Shown here piece by piece: positions 1-8,365 of a stretch of DNA of 64,000 nucleotides. The notes beneath the pieces are model-generated. The model was not told the DNA's origin, did not search any database, and saw only the letters and a program-made list of their open reading frames with translations. Both the position numbers and the translations under genes were made by a program. The stretch's first letter is position 1. Every line of letters begins with the position of its first letter. Source of the stretch: Pseudohongiella sp. (lineage in GTDB: Bacteria; Pseudomonadota; Gammaproteobacteria; Pseudomonadales; Pseudohongiellaceae). The stretch is from positions 1 to 64,000 of the forward strand of contig NZ_DRFV01000011.1 of NCBI RefSeq assembly GCF_011050365.1. The letters are read 5' to 3'.

Positions 1-2
1 TT

Positions 3-278
3 CGCAGCGGTGATTATCAAAATTTCCTGAAGCGAAATACGCTGATCTGTTCCATGAGTGCAGTTGGACATTGTGGTGACAACGCAGCATGCGAAGGCTT
101 CTTCGGAATGCTCAAACGGGAACGCGTAAACAGACGGAAATACCGGACATTAGATATAGCCAAAGCAGATATATTTAATTACATTGAGCGCTTTCACAAT
201 CCTCGGATGCGGCGAAGGCTAGCGAAGAGTGATTTGGAGTTCTCAGCCTTTTTAGAAACGTCCGTGGAAACGGGGTAG
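3..278 (+). CDS. IS3-family transposase, C-terminal part (5' truncated by window edge)
   Basis: C-terminal part of an IS3-family DDE transposase (OrfB type, rve integrase core). The reading frame is open to the window edge, so the gene starts outside. Visible family features are SMSAVGHCGDNAACEGFFG, which contains the third catalytic acidic residue (the Glu of CEGFFG), then the KRERV and YIERFHNPRMRRR segments and a C-terminus ending SVETG, close to the usual SVKTG-type end. The C-terminus therefore looks intact. The first two catalytic Asp residues would lie upstream. I could not identify the inverted repeat of the IS in the 150 bases after the stop. Confidence 0.85.
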   Translation, partial: RSGDYQNFLKRNTLICSMSAVGHCGDNAACEGFFGMLKRERVNRRKYRTLDIAKADIFNYIERFHNPRMRRRLAKSDLEFSAFLETSVETG

Positions 279-431
279 AACCCGAATGATATTTCTATTA
301 CGGAAAAGTCCTTAATCCGACAAGCGTAATAGATTCGCCCTAGTGGTGGGCTTGGCGTCTTCTCGCTTGTTCGTGGTTTCCGGCTTCATGCCCTGTTTGC
401 ACTCTTTACGCACTCCTTAATGTGAGGTCTT
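279..431. other. Non-coding stretch between transposase and FRG gene
   Basis: No convincing gene. It should contain the right terminal repeat of the IS3-type element and the promoter of the FRG gene, but I cannot place either with confidence. GAGG at 424-427, four bases before the ATG at 432, is the probable ribosome binding site of the next gene. Confidence 0.4.
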
Positions 432-1238
432 ATGAATACAAGGGAAGTTCAATCAATATTCGAGCTTTTGGAGCTGATAAATAAAGTAACACCATATTGT
501 GATCTTTGGTTCAGGGGGTCATCGAGACTTGATTTCGGATTGGTTCCCGGACTCATCTGGCGTAATGACTTGAACTTTGAATCGAACTATATTAGTAAAT
601 TTCTCGTTGGTTATCAGTCCTATTTAGGTAAGGCTTTGGAGAATCCGTGGGAGCAATATGCGCTAATGCAACACCATGGTCTACCGACAAGGCTGCTAGA
701 TTGGTCGTCTTCACCGCTGAGTGCATTATATTTCGCGCTACATCAGGACTCTCGCTGGCAAGGTGATAGAGTAGTTTGGGTGCTTAATCCCGCTTCTTTT
801 AATGAGTATTTCCATGGTTTTGATTCAATAGTATGCCCCGCTGCCATGGCTAGTACTGCAATAATGAAGGGTGACTCAGCAGTAGAGGGTGAATTCTGGG
901 ACCTAAATAGCTATCTCCCAAAGTTGTTGGACAAAGATGACCATTACGAGCTTCCGGTGAGTCCCATTGCAATGGAATCTCCCTTTTCTAACAGAAGGCT
1001 TGCCTCGCAACATGGGCGATTTACACTACATGGGTCAAACAGTGATAGCCTCGATATTCAATTAAGAGAATGTGATAATAAAAGGGTTCTGGCTGCGTTT
1101 GTTCTGAAAACCGAGGGGAAATTGAAAGAATTTAAAGATCAGCTTTATGGGTTAAAGATTAATGGTGAAACTATCTATCAAGATCTAGATTCAATGGTTA
1201 AGGAGATAGTACGACAAGAAACGCGCCATATCTTATGA
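432..1238 (+). CDS. FRG domain-containing protein
   Basis: 268-residue protein with an FRG domain, named for its Phe-Arg-Gly motif. Visible signatures are WFRGSS near residue 27, followed by LVPGLIWR, and the second hallmark LMQHHGLPTRLLDWSSSPL near residues 77-95. The molecular activity of FRG proteins is not well established. They occur often in mobile elements and near defence genes. The start is supported by GAGG four bases upstream. The DNA is AT-rich compared with the core genes from 4 kb onward, in keeping with recent transfer. It lies 59 bases upstream of the next same-strand gene, so the two may be cotranscribed. Confidence 0.8.
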   Translation: MNTREVQSIFELLELINKVTPYCDLWFRGSSRLDFGLVPGLIWRNDLNFESNYISKFLVGYQSYLGKALENPWEQYALMQHHGLPTRLLDWSSSPLSALYFALHQDSRWQGDRVVWVLNPASFNEYFHGFDSIVCPAAMASTAIMKGDSAVEGEFWDLNSYLPKLLDKDDHYELPVSPIAMESPFSNRRLASQHGRFTLHGSNSDSLDIQLRECDNKRVLAAFVLKTEGKLKEFKDQLYGLKINGETIYQDLDSMVKEIVRQETRHIL

Positions 1239-1297
1239 AGCTTTTGGAAATCAAACAGGCAATAGTAATCGTCGCTGAATAAATTTCTTATGGGTAT

Positions 1298-1834
1298 ATG
1301 ATGGCGAAGCTAAGAAGACTAATAAATGGCCAGAAAATATCGTTTGATACCCACCAGGCTGGTGACGGACAGCAAGTTAATTGGAGAAATGTTCATCTTG
1401 AGAAAAGTGCGATTAACAAGCGTGGTAAATTGAGAGTCCCGTTATTAAGCGAGGAGAAGCCGACAAATAGAGGTATGAAAGAGAGGGACTTTCTTAAGAT
1501 GGCGAAGGAAGTGAAAAAGGAGCTTCGAAAAAATAGAGATCTGTTGAATGATCTCGCGAGATCCATAGCCGAGGTGGTCTTTAGGTACGGACAAGGCGAA
1601 GCTACAATTCAAGATGCTCTGGAAGCCGCTAGAAAGCTGGCTGACTATTTTGATATTAGTGAGGAGCTAGTTGGGCTTTCGAAGGAGTACTTTGAGAAAG
1701 AGCAACTAGTTAAGTTCACGAGCTACCACATCAACCCAGCGCGCAATGTACTAGTTCGTATAGTCCAAAGTTATGATTACGTGGAAGTTGGTCAGCTTAC
1801 CGCTGAAGAGGTTGAGAGTGAGATTTTGAATTAA
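1298..1834 (+). CDS. Hypothetical island protein, largely helical
   Basis: 178-residue protein of unknown function; I do not recognise a family. The N-terminal third is basic. Residues ~60-110 are rich in Lys, Glu, Arg and Ala and likely form helices (ERDFLKMAKEVKKELRKNRD, then AEVVFRYGQGEATIQDALEAA). The C-terminus is acidic (EEVESEILN). There is no signal peptide or membrane segment. Two adjacent ATG codons (1298 and 1301) could start it. It sits between the FRG gene and the nuclease-like gene on the same strand (32-base gap downstream), so the three could form one cargo operon. Confidence 0.65.
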   Translation: MMAKLRRLINGQKISFDTHQAGDGQQVNWRNVHLEKSAINKRGKLRVPLLSEEKPTNRGMKERDFLKMAKEVKKELRKNRDLLNDLARSIAEVVFRYGQGEATIQDALEAARKLADYFDISEELVGLSKEYFEKEQLVKFTSYHINPARNVLVRIVQSYDYVEVGQLTAEEVESEILN

Positions 1835-1866
1835 AGAATTGGTTATCATTTGGGAGTTTTTACACA

Positions 1867-2310
1867 ATGATTTTGCTTTATAAAAGACGAAAATTCGATA
1901 CACGGCTTGAAGCAACTTGGGCTGCTTTTTTTGATTTGGCGGGTTGGAAATGGAAATATAAGCCTGAACCAATAAGAAACTGGCAGCCGAGCTTTGGGGC
2001 TTCTTTCTTTTGTGAACATTCTGAATGTGATGGGAGCCATACTATTTTGATTTCTGTCCTACCAGTAGAATCTTTAGATGGACTTGAGGGCCACCCAGCG
2101 TTGTCATATTCATATTCAGTACCAGGTACTGATGCTGATGGTGGTGCCTTGTTTGGTAGCGGCCCTGCTGCCACTAAATGGGAAATCGCCCACGGATCCG
2201 GGGGCGGTCTAGAAGACATATATTTTCGTGTGGATGATGCCGACGAAATCTGGAAGAGGGCTTTGACTATAGTGAAACGGATTCACTATCGCGCCAAGTT
2301 GGCGGGATAG
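1867..2310 (+). CDS. Hypothetical protein, possible degenerate PD-(D/E)XK-like nuclease fold
   Basis: 147-residue protein. The N-terminal segment YKRRKFDTRLEATWAAFFD followed by GWKWKYKPEP matches, in my recollection, the start of a common family of small PD-(D/E)XK nuclease-like proteins (pattern SRLEArWAvFFdalGi.yeYEPe). In that family a PDF motif and then an ExK motif follow. Here the corresponding places read WQPSF and LISVLP, so the catalytic Asp and the Glu/Lys pair seem to be replaced. A Cys/His pair (CEHSEC, residues ~54-59) is retained. It may therefore be a non-catalytic relative, or the family assignment may be wrong. A 15-bp hairpin overlaps its stop codon. Confidence 0.55.
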   Translation: MILLYKRRKFDTRLEATWAAFFDLAGWKWKYKPEPIRNWQPSFGASFFCEHSECDGSHTILISVLPVESLDGLEGHPALSYSYSVPGTDADGGALFGSGPAATKWEIAHGSGGGLEDIYFRVDDADEIWKRALTIVKRIHYRAKLAG

Positions 2311-2315
2311 TGAAT
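2281..2315 (+). terminator. Hairpin overlapping the stop codon of the preceding gene
   Basis: Inverted repeat ATTCACTATCGCGCC / GGCGGGATAGTGAAT, 15-bp arms with one mismatch and a 5-base AAGTT loop. The TAG stop codon (2308-2310) is inside the second arm. No T-run follows, so it is not a classic intrinsic terminator. It lies between two convergent genes and may stabilise or end the upstream transcript. Confidence 0.5.
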
Positions 2316-2390
2316 TCCGCAAGGATGCGTCCCATGTACAGGCTTTTCTCATGGCAGTTGAGCACTGAATAGATGCACAAGCTGTGCTTC

Positions 2391-3605
2391 TCAAGCTGAC
2401 CGAGGTATACCCTGTTGCATTACGAGATCCAGGTAGTCGGACCACCACTGCATCATGTCACGACGCTCAGGTAGGTGTTCAGCGCGGTTGTAGGCTGCGC
2501 GGATTTGGTTTCTGTCGACATGAGCAAGCGAAAGCTCTATCAGCTCGGACTTATGTCGATGTTCATGCAGTATGGTGCTCCCCAGCGCCCTGATTCCGTG
2601 AGAGACGAACTTTGACTTGTACCCCATACGCTTGAAAGCAACATTCGCAGTTTCCGAATTGATATGTCCACTTACATTATTCCTGCCTGGGAACACATAT
2701 CGTCTATGTCCACTCAATGGTTTCAAGGTCTGCAGAATTTCGATGGCCTGTCGAGTCAGTGGCACTATGTGATCCCGTTTCATCTTCATTTTTTCATTTG
2801 GTATAGTCCAGGTCGCTCCTTCGATGTCTATTTCGCTCCATTCCGCTGACGCTGCTTCACCGGGGCGTACCAGAGTATGGAGCATCCAGTGGATCAGGCT
2901 TTTCGTTTCGAAGGACATTTTCGACCGCTCAAGACAGTCGAAGAATACTGGCAGTTCTTCTGCTTTCAGTGTGGGATGGTTCTTTGACGAGGGGGCGGGA
3001 AATGCTTTTCTAATGCCAAAGAGGCAATTGCCGGCGATTAAACCTGTATTGACAGCATAGTCCATGATTTCATTGAGCCATCTACATAGTTTCCTGACTG
3101 ACTCCAGGTGCCCGTTGTCAGCAACTGGCTTGAGGACTTTTATGACCGCCGGCGCAGAGATTCGGGAAATCGGAACACCTGCAAGCTCGGGGAGTATGTG
3201 CAGACTAATGGAATTCACCATTCTTTTGAGGTACGCGTCAGATATGGTGGCGCGTTTAACCTCCAGCCAGCGATCATAAACGACTGCGAAGGTGAGCGAC
3301 ATCGACGCTCTTGCATGGTCTTCTGCTTCCTCTCTGAGGGCCTTGGGGTCATTTCCCGTCGCGAGAAAGACCAGATACTTATCCCTCTCGGAAATAGCGG
3401 CCTTGAGACTAACAGAGGGGTACAGGCCGATACCGAGGTTGGTCCTTTTTCCCGTATATGGCTTGGTATAGTTGAATAACCAGAGCTTCGAGCCATTCGG
3501 CTTCACTCTGAGCTGCAACCCCTGGCCAGCAGACAGGTTATACTCTTTTTCTTGGGGTTTCGCGTACTTAATTTTGGTATCTGTGAGGGTAGCTACTCTC
3601 GGCAT
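2391..3605 (-). CDS. P4-type tyrosine integrase
   Basis: 404-residue site-specific recombinase of the tyrosine integrase family (IntA/P4 type: N-terminal DUF4102-like arm-binding domain, then core-binding and catalytic domains). The N-terminus LTDTKIKYAKPQEKEYNLSA is typical. All catalytic residues are visible: Arg247 (VRPGE), Lys272, His336 and Arg339 (HGIR), His362 (LAHV) and the Tyr372 nucleophile (AAYNR). The protein should be active. ATG at 3605 is preferred over the one 21 bases upstream because AAAGGAG precedes it at the right spacing. The 5' end faces tRNA-Phe 174 bases away, the usual arrangement for an integrase beside its attachment site. Confidence 0.92.
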   Translation of the reverse strand: MPRVATLTDTKIKYAKPQEKEYNLSAGQGLQLRVKPNGSKLWLFNYTKPYTGKRTNLGIGLYPSVSLKAAISERDKYLVFLATGNDPKALREEAEDHARASMSLTFAVVYDRWLEVKRATISDAYLKRMVNSISLHILPELAGVPISRISAPAVIKVLKPVADNGHLESVRKLCRWLNEIMDYAVNTGLIAGNCLFGIRKAFPAPSSKNHPTLKAEELPVFFDCLERSKMSFETKSLIHWMLHTLVRPGEAASAEWSEIDIEGATWTIPNEKMKMKRDHIVPLTRQAIEILQTLKPLSGHRRYVFPGRNNVSGHINSETANVAFKRMGYKSKFVSHGIRALGSTILHEHRHKSELIELSLAHVDRNQIRAAYNRAEHLPERRDMMQWWSDYLDLVMQQGIPRSA

Positions 3606-3779
3606 GTCAGTTCTCCTTTGTAACATTCCCCTTTATTTATTCAATCGTGTTACTAAGGGTGTTACAAAGATTCCTGGCCGGTGCTGGATCTCATTAGACG
3701 ACTACGGACCCCAAAGTCTCGTTAATCAAGAGATTAAGGGGATTGAGTAGACGTTAATGGACTGTGCTGGACGCTTAGA

Positions 3780-3803
3780 TGGTGCCCAGGGGCGGAATCG
3801 AAC
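3780..3803 (-). other. Probable attachment site (3' end of tRNA-Phe)
   Basis: P4-type integrases usually recombine at the 3' end of a tRNA gene. The T-arm/acceptor segment of tRNA-Phe, including the encoded CCA, forms the boundary between core DNA and the island carrying the integrase. The exact core cannot be defined without the second copy, which is not in the window. Confidence 0.5.
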
Positions 3804-3855
3804 CACCGACACGAGGATTTTCAATCCTCTGCTCTACCAACTGAGCTACCTGGGC
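3780..3855 (-). tRNA. tRNA-Phe (GAA)
   Basis: 76-nt tRNA read on the minus strand. The acceptor arm GCCCAGG pairs with CCTGGGC, followed by discriminator A and an encoded CCA (3780-3782). The D-arm segment AGCTCAGTTGGTAGAGC is present. The anticodon arm is GAGGA-TTGAAAA-TCCTC with anticodon GAA (Phe), and the T-arm contains GGTTCGATTCC. All arms pair well and nothing is missing. It is the integration target of the island to its left. A 9-bp inverted repeat (gccttgttg at 3868-3876 and its complement at 3903-3911) lies just upstream of the tRNA, between it and yggX. Confidence 0.97.
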
Positions 3856-3961
3856 TTATGCTGTCTTGCCTTGTTGGGTAAGCCAAAAAAGGGCTGCGGT
3901 CACAACAAGGCGCGTATTAAAACCGTTGCGGCGGCCTTAGTCAAGTCTCAGGATCAGAAAC

Positions 3962-4237
3962 TTATTCGGAATCCGGGGCGACATAACCGCTGGCGCTATC
4001 AAACGACTCATTGGCAAAGAAGCGATCCATCTGTTCCTGCAGATAGCGCCGATCGTCGGCCGCAGCCATGCTCAGGTGCTTCTCATTGATCAGCATCACT
4101 TGCTGCTTCTGCCAGTCCTGCCACGCCTGGGCCGACACATTGTCATAAAGCTCCTGACCCTTGGCGCCGGGGTAGGGTGGCATGGCAAGGCCGGGTAGCT
4201 CTTTCTGGTATTTTTTACAGAATACGGTGCGGGTCAT
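3962..4237 (-). CDS. yggX: YggX-family probable Fe(II)-trafficking protein
   Basis: 91-residue cytoplasmic protein of the YggX family, implicated in iron trafficking and protection of Fe-S clusters from oxidative damage. The start [17 protein letters not shown] contains the conserved N-terminal Cys7. The rest ([18 protein letters not shown] and the LINEKHLSM segment) follows the family throughout, and the length is normal. It begins one base after the mutY stop codon. It is thus the last gene of an asmA-mutY-yggX operon, which pairs an Fe-S DNA repair enzyme with an Fe-S protection protein as in other gammaproteobacteria. Confidence 0.95.
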   Translation of the reverse strand: MTRTVFCKKYQKELPGLAMPPYPGAKGQELYDNVSAQAWQDWQKQQVMLINEKHLSMAAADDRRYLQEQMDRFFANESFDSASGYVAPDSE

Positions 4238-4238
4238 G

Positions 4239-5345
4239 TTAGTCCTGTTGTCCTGAGGTCAGTGGTGTTGCTGCCTGTAGTGTAAGTAAATGTTCACGTT
4301 GCTGACCGGCAAAGCGGTCCAGCAATTTTTTGACCGGTGCCGCCAGGCCCAGCTTCAGCGAATGGTCCAATGGATACCACAGGCTGCCCGCAGAATCCAG
4401 ACACGAGCCGGCGTCACCGGCGCGCACCAATACCGGTGTTATGTCGAGATGGAAATGGCTGAAGGTGTGGCGTAGTGTCGGCCATTGGTCTGCCCGCTCA
4501 CCGCCATAACGCTGCAGCCAGGCAGACAGGGCTTCGTCATCACTGCATTCGGGCAGGCTCCATAACCCGCCCCAGAGGCCGGTGGACTGGCGTTGCTGCA
4601 GCATGACGGTGCCATCGTCCTGATATAACAGGATCATGTAGGTTTGCTTTTTTGGCAGGGTTTTTCTGGGCTTGCTGACCGGTAGCTGTGTGGCGATACC
4701 AAGCCTGAGCGCCTGGCATCCCGTCTGCAGCGGGCAGCGCGGACAATCCGGTTTGCTGCGGGTACAGACGGTTGCGCCCAGGTCCATCATGGCCTGGGTA
4801 TAGGCCGCCACCTGTTGTTGCGGTGTGGTGTCCCCGGCAATCTGCCACAGCTGCGCCAGCGTTTGGGTTTCCCCGGACCAGCGTTGAATGGCGTGGTAAC
4901 GACACAGCACACGTTTAACATTGCCGTCGAGAATGACGCCGCGCTGGCCCATGGCCAGAGCCTGAATCGCACCTGCAGTGGAACGCCCGATACCGGGCAG
5001 GGCGATCAGAGCATCGATATCCTGCGGGAACTCGCCGTCATGCTGCTCGCATACCATCTGAGCGGTTTTGTGCAGGTTGCGCGCGCGGGCGTAATATCCC
5101 AGACCGGTCCACAAATGCAGCACTTCATCCGGCGGCGCTGCTGCCAGCGCGCGGACGTCGGGAAAGCGGGCCATAAAGCGTTGGTAGTAGCCGATGACGG
5201 TGCTGACCTGGGTTTGCTGCAGCATGATCTCGGACACCCAGACGCGATAGGGCGAGGTGTCATGCTGCCAGGGCAGGTCGTGACGACCGTGCTGGTGATA
5301 CCACTCCAGCACGGCGTCGCTGTTTATCAGGTCCGTCAAAATCAA
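4239..5345 (-). CDS. mutY: A/G-specific adenine glycosylase MutY
   Basis: 368-residue base-excision repair glycosylase that removes adenine mispaired with 8-oxoguanine or G. It has an N-terminal HhH-GPD domain with [19 protein letters not shown] (catalytic Glu region), [12 protein letters not shown] (helix-hairpin-helix) and [10 protein letters not shown] (catalytic Asp). The [4Fe-4S] ligands C-x6-C-x2-C-x5-C read [19 protein letters not shown]-terminal NUDIX-like domain for 8-oxoG recognition starts near residue 230. The start is TTG at 5345, overlapping the asmA stop codon (TTGA), which implies translational coupling. A TTG six bases downstream is an alternative. Confidence 0.96.
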   Translation of the reverse strand: MILTDLINSDAVLEWYHQHGRHDLPWQHDTSPYRVWVSEIMLQQTQVSTVIGYYQRFMARFPDVRALAAAPPDEVLHLWTGLGYYARARNLHKTAQMVCEQHDGEFPQDIDALIALPGIGRSTAGAIQALAMGQRGVILDGNVKRVLCRYHAIQRWSGETQTLAQLWQIAGDTTPQQQVAAYTQAMMDLGATVCTRSKPDCPRCPLQTGCQALRLGIATQLPVSKPRKTLPKKQTYMILLYQDDGTVMLQQRQSTGLWGGLWSLPECSDDEALSAWLQRYGGERADQWPTLRHTFSHFHLDITPVLVRAGDAGSCLDSAGSLWYPLDHSLKLGLAAPVKKLLDRFAGQQREHLLTLQAATPLTSGQQD

Positions 5346-7369
5346 TTCTGCAGCAGGTTCTGGATACGGTTACGTAATCGCTCGACCTGCTCGCCTACGG
5401 CTTCGCTGGCGCGCTGCTGAATTTCATCGCGGGCGATGGCTGCGAACACCTCACGCACGCGCTGCAGGTCCGGACTGCAGTATTGCAGGGCGGTATCGGT
5501 GAATGCTGCTTCACAGCGCACCGGCCAGGCGACATTCTGAAAATCTTCATTGACCCGCAGGGTCTGCAGCGCGGGTTCGCCCAGCACAGTGAAGTCGACC
5601 CGGTAGTCGAATTCGCCGGCTGCCAGATCAAGGCCGCCGGTGCCGCTGACGTTAAAGTTGTCCAGCTGCAAATTCAGTTCCTGATTTTCAGTGAAGCCGT
5701 CGTTAAAAAGCAGGTAGGCTTCGGCGTTGCTGAAGCGCACCACGTCAGGCCATTGAGCTGCGATGTTGCCGCTGGGGCTGAGCACAGAGATGGCGGAAAA
5801 TACCCGCTTCAGCAGCGTGATATCCACGGAGCTATCATTGACCTGCAGGGTGCTGGCGCCATCAATGCTGTCGAGCAGGGCGTTGACGGTGTCGCCCTGC
5901 ATCATGTGAGTGGTGCTGGCATTGAAGTTGCCGGTAAAAAAATCAAGACGCGGCAGGTCATCGGTCAGCGCGCTGGCGCTGATGCCGGTGAGTGCGGTCT
6001 CTATAGCCAGTTGTGCCGGAGAGCTGGTGGCATTCAGGGTCACCGTGGCGTCCAGTTCGCCATCGTAGAACCCGATAGGCTGGGTATCGATGTTGAGCAC
6101 ACCGTTTTGCAATAACAGACCAAATTGCACTGGCGAAAACTGCAGACCGGAGGCGGTCAGCGACGCTATTGTGTGTTCGCCGCGCACGTCCATGCTGCGC
6201 AGCAGGTCGAGCGGGAGTGGCGAGTCGTTATTGTCGGTGGCGACTGCGCTTTGCGCCGTATTCTGCCCGCTGGCTGTTGCGTCAGCGCTGGCCGATGCCG
6301 GCTCCTCTAAAGACGCCGGTAACAGGCTGTCAAGATCAATGGCGCCGGTATTCAGATTATAGGCCAGCAGTGCCTGACGTGTGTCAGTGGCGAACAGGTA
6401 GTCGCCGCGCAGCTCTGCAGTGGTGCCGTCCAGGGCCACCGTCAGTCCTCCCAGAGTGGCGCCGGCAGCATCACCGTTGGCTTCCAGGGTCTGAATGGTG
6501 AACTGCTGTTGGTTCGGTGCCGGCATGCTGTCTTCATCTACAACCATGAAGTTTGCCAGCAAATGACTCAGATTGAAGGTGTTGCTGCTCAGGTTGGTCT
6601 GCCAGCGCATATTATTGCGGAAATCGGTCACACTGACGTCACCACTTAGCACCAGCGGGCTGAGCGTAAAGCGCATATCGTTGAGGTCAATATTGCCGGC
6701 GTTGAAGTCGACCTGCGCAGTAGAGGCCAGATCCAGGGTCAGGTCCTGACCACCGGTTTCGTTGATCAGGCGCATGCTCAGCTCAAACGGGAACGGACGA
6801 TTCTCCAGGTTGGTGTTCTGGCTGCGGAGATCGATATTTTGCAGGCGAGTGTCGATATTGCTGCTCAGATCGCGAATCGCGACGCTGGCATTGATCACCC
6901 GGATATCGGCAATATTGATGTCGATGGGCAGTTCATTGCTGCCCGTAGCCGGTGCGGTGACGGGCGCTGCTTCGGCGGTGTTGACCAGCCAGTTGGCCTG
7001 GCCCTGGGCATCGACAAACCAGTTAATGTACAGATCCTCGGCGACAAACTCCTGCACGGCCAGGTTGCCGGAGAGCAGGCTGCCGATGTCCAGCTTCAAG
7101 GCGATACTGGAGAATGATGCCAGTTCCTGGGGCGTGACCCCGTTGCGCAAACTGACATCCGCTATGCTCAGCCCGAACACCGGCCGAAAGGTCCAGTCGA
7201 TGTCGCCATTGATACGGAGTTGCATGCCGGTTTGCTGCGATGCCGCCGCCTCCAGCGCAGGTTTGTAGCGGTTCGGATTAATGACCGTGAACAGCACAAC
7301 GGCAAGCACCAGCGCAAACGCTGTCAGGCCGACCAGCAGAAAAATCAGATATTTAAATAGTTTTGACAT
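5342..7369 (-). CDS. asmA: AsmA family protein
   Basis: 675-residue inner-membrane-anchored periplasmic protein of the AsmA family (AsmA/TamB/YhdP-type bridge-like lipid transport superfamily, linked to outer membrane homeostasis). One N-terminal membrane segment (~residues 7-29) is followed by the typical INPNRYKPALEAAASQQTG and the INGDIDWTF region. A long beta-rich periplasmic part has a low-complexity Ala/Ser stretch near 350-375, and the C-terminal AsmA_2-like domain ends in a short coiled segment. First gene of the operon with mutY and yggX. The symbol is by family; several paralogues usually exist. Confidence 0.88.
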   Translation of the reverse strand: MSKLFKYLIFLLVGLTAFALVLAVVLFTVINPNRYKPALEAAASQQTGMQLRINGDIDWTFRPVFGLSIADVSLRNGVTPQELASFSSIALKLDIGSLLSGNLAVQEFVAEDLYINWFVDAQGQANWLVNTAEAAPVTAPATGSNELPIDINIADIRVINASVAIRDLSSNIDTRLQNIDLRSQNTNLENRPFPFELSMRLINETGGQDLTLDLASTAQVDFNAGNIDLNDMRFTLSPLVLSGDVSVTDFRNNMRWQTNLSSNTFNLSHLLANFMVVDEDSMPAPNQQQFTIQTLEANGDAAGATLGGLTVALDGTTAELRGDYLFATDTRQALLAYNLNTGAIDLDSLLPASLEEPASASADATASGQNTAQSAVATDNNDSPLPLDLLRSMDVRGEHTIASLTASGLQFSPVQFGLLLQNGVLNIDTQPIGFYDGELDATVTLNATSSPAQLAIETALTGISASALTDDLPRLDFFTGNFNASTTHMMQGDTVNALLDSIDGASTLQVNDSSVDITLLKRVFSAISVLSPSGNIAAQWPDVVRFSNAEAYLLFNDGFTENQELNLQLDNFNVSGTGGLDLAAGEFDYRVDFTVLGEPALQTLRVNEDFQNVAWPVRCEAAFTDTALQYCSPDLQRVREVFAAIARDEIQQRASEAVGEQVERLRNRIQNLLQN

Positions 7370-7487
7370 AGATTTCGACGTCCCATACCGCGCTAAAGGG
7401 AGAAGGACTCAAAAGTTTAACGGATTAATGTAACCAATGCACTGCTCGCTGTCGCAGCCGCCGTGGTCCACAGGCCGACACAAAAAA

Positions 7488-7510
7488 GCCCGCGAACAGA
7501 ATTCGCGGGC
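7488..7510 (-). terminator. Intrinsic terminator after the DUF4168 gene
   Basis: Perfect 9-bp stem GCCCGCGAA / TTCGCGGGC with a 5-base loop. On the minus strand it is followed by six T residues (7487-7482). It ends the transcript of the upstream DUF4168 gene. On the plus strand it is also followed by TTTT, but no plus-strand gene ends here. Confidence 0.9.
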
Positions 7511-7547
7511 TTTTCAGTAGCCCGGTGCCCAGGCGTAAAGACTGACG

Positions 7548-7937
7548 TTACGACTCCATTTCTTCGGCAATCGCGCTTTCCAGCTCAGCCATCAGGTCTT
7601 CGTCAGCAGCCGCCAACTGAATGATCTGGTTGTACTGCTGAATGCTGATTGCGTTTGCAGTCACCGCGTCCTGCATCTCGCGCTGGGCTTCCTGCTGCAG
7701 CATAGTGGCCTGCTCCTGATCAGTGACCGTTTGCAGTCGCTCAGCGTAATCCATCTGAATTGTCATGATATCGCCGTATGCGGCGACAAATTTCTGTTTC
7801 ATGTCGGCGTTAATGTCTGCCGCGCTCTGCGGAACATCTGCGTCTGCGGCGGCGGGCGCGGGCTGCTGCGCATGGGCCACGCTGGCGGCGAAGATGAGTG
7901 CGAACAGGGCGGGCAAGCTGAGTAGCTTCTTAAGCAT
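7548..7937 (-). CDS. Exported DUF4168 domain protein
   Basis: 129-residue secreted protein. A signal peptide MLKKLLSLPALFALIFAASV with a predicted cut after AHA is followed by an Ala/Pro linker. A DUF4168-type helical domain then follows (FVAAYGDIMTIQMDY, LQQEAQREM, ISIQQYNQIIQLA). Function unknown; the family is found in many proteobacteria and cyanobacteria. ATG at 7937 is chosen because AAGGAG lies six bases upstream and the signal peptide begins there; an in-frame ATG 39 bases upstream would only add charged residues before it. It is a single-gene unit with a terminator 40 bases downstream. Confidence 0.85.
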   Translation of the reverse strand: MLKKLLSLPALFALIFAASVAHAQQPAPAAADADVPQSAADINADMKQKFVAAYGDIMTIQMDYAERLQTVTDQEQATMLQQEAQREMQDAVTANAISIQQYNQIIQLAAADEDLMAELESAIAEEMES

Positions 7938-8365
7938 GAATAACTCCTTGACGTTACGGTCACCGAAATTAGCCAATCGCGGGCAGTGTGTCAGTACTGC
8001 TTTTCACTAAGTTTGTTTAAATACAACAAGTTATGGCGATTTTTGGTAGCGGTGAGTGTGTGATGGTGTGCGTTTAAGCACCTTGCATTGCATGCATTAC
8101 GTTAATGCATTTACGAATGGTTCGTAGTCAGACCATACTAGCTGTGCCAGTGAATGTCCAATTGGCAGGCGAGTGTGCACGCGGCTATCAGCTGCACGAG
8201 TACGCTAAAATTAGGGCTTTCTGCCGCGATGTCCGGTTGCTTCCGGCGCTATGCACGACAGCAAAGCTGGCCCCTGGGCGGTGCAAAGGCTTATAATGCG
8301 CGCGCATTTTCACGATTCTTACTTGACTGGTTTACCCGACCAGCCAATCAGCGCGGGATTTATCC
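7938..8365. promoter_or_regulatory. 428-bp divergent intergenic region upstream of hisB
   Basis: Separates the leftward DUF4168 gene from rightward hisB; no gene is seen. It contains a consensus -10 box TATAAT at 8292-8297, about 70 bases before hisB, without a good -35 (best candidate TGGCCC, 18-base spacer). It also contains a perfect palindrome ATGCATTA-CGT-TAATGCAT (8092-8110) inside a cluster of GCAT repeats, which could bind a regulator. I see no his leader peptide or attenuator. Confidence 0.5.

Larger units (their letters stand above)
1..3779. mobile_element. Right end of a genomic island next to tRNA-Phe
   Basis: Inferred integrative element. It is bounded on the right by the 3' end of tRNA-Phe and carries a P4-type tyrosine integrase whose 5' end faces the tRNA. 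Its cargo is AT-rich and unlike the flanking core genes: an IS3 transposase end, an FRG-domain gene and two orphan genes. No second copy of the tRNA 3' end is visible between 1 and 3779, so the distal attachment site lies beyond the left edge and the true size is unknown. The tRNA gene itself is intact. Confidence 0.7.

Noticed and set aside
3868-3911. Inverted repeat gccttgttg / caacaaggc between tRNA-Phe and yggX as a terminator
   Set aside because: Nine-bp arms but a 26-base loop and no T-run; too weak to call, so it is only mentioned under the tRNA.
8105-8296. Short plus-strand frames upstream of hisB as possible leader peptide
   Set aside because: No run of His codons and no attenuator hairpins, so not a his leader.
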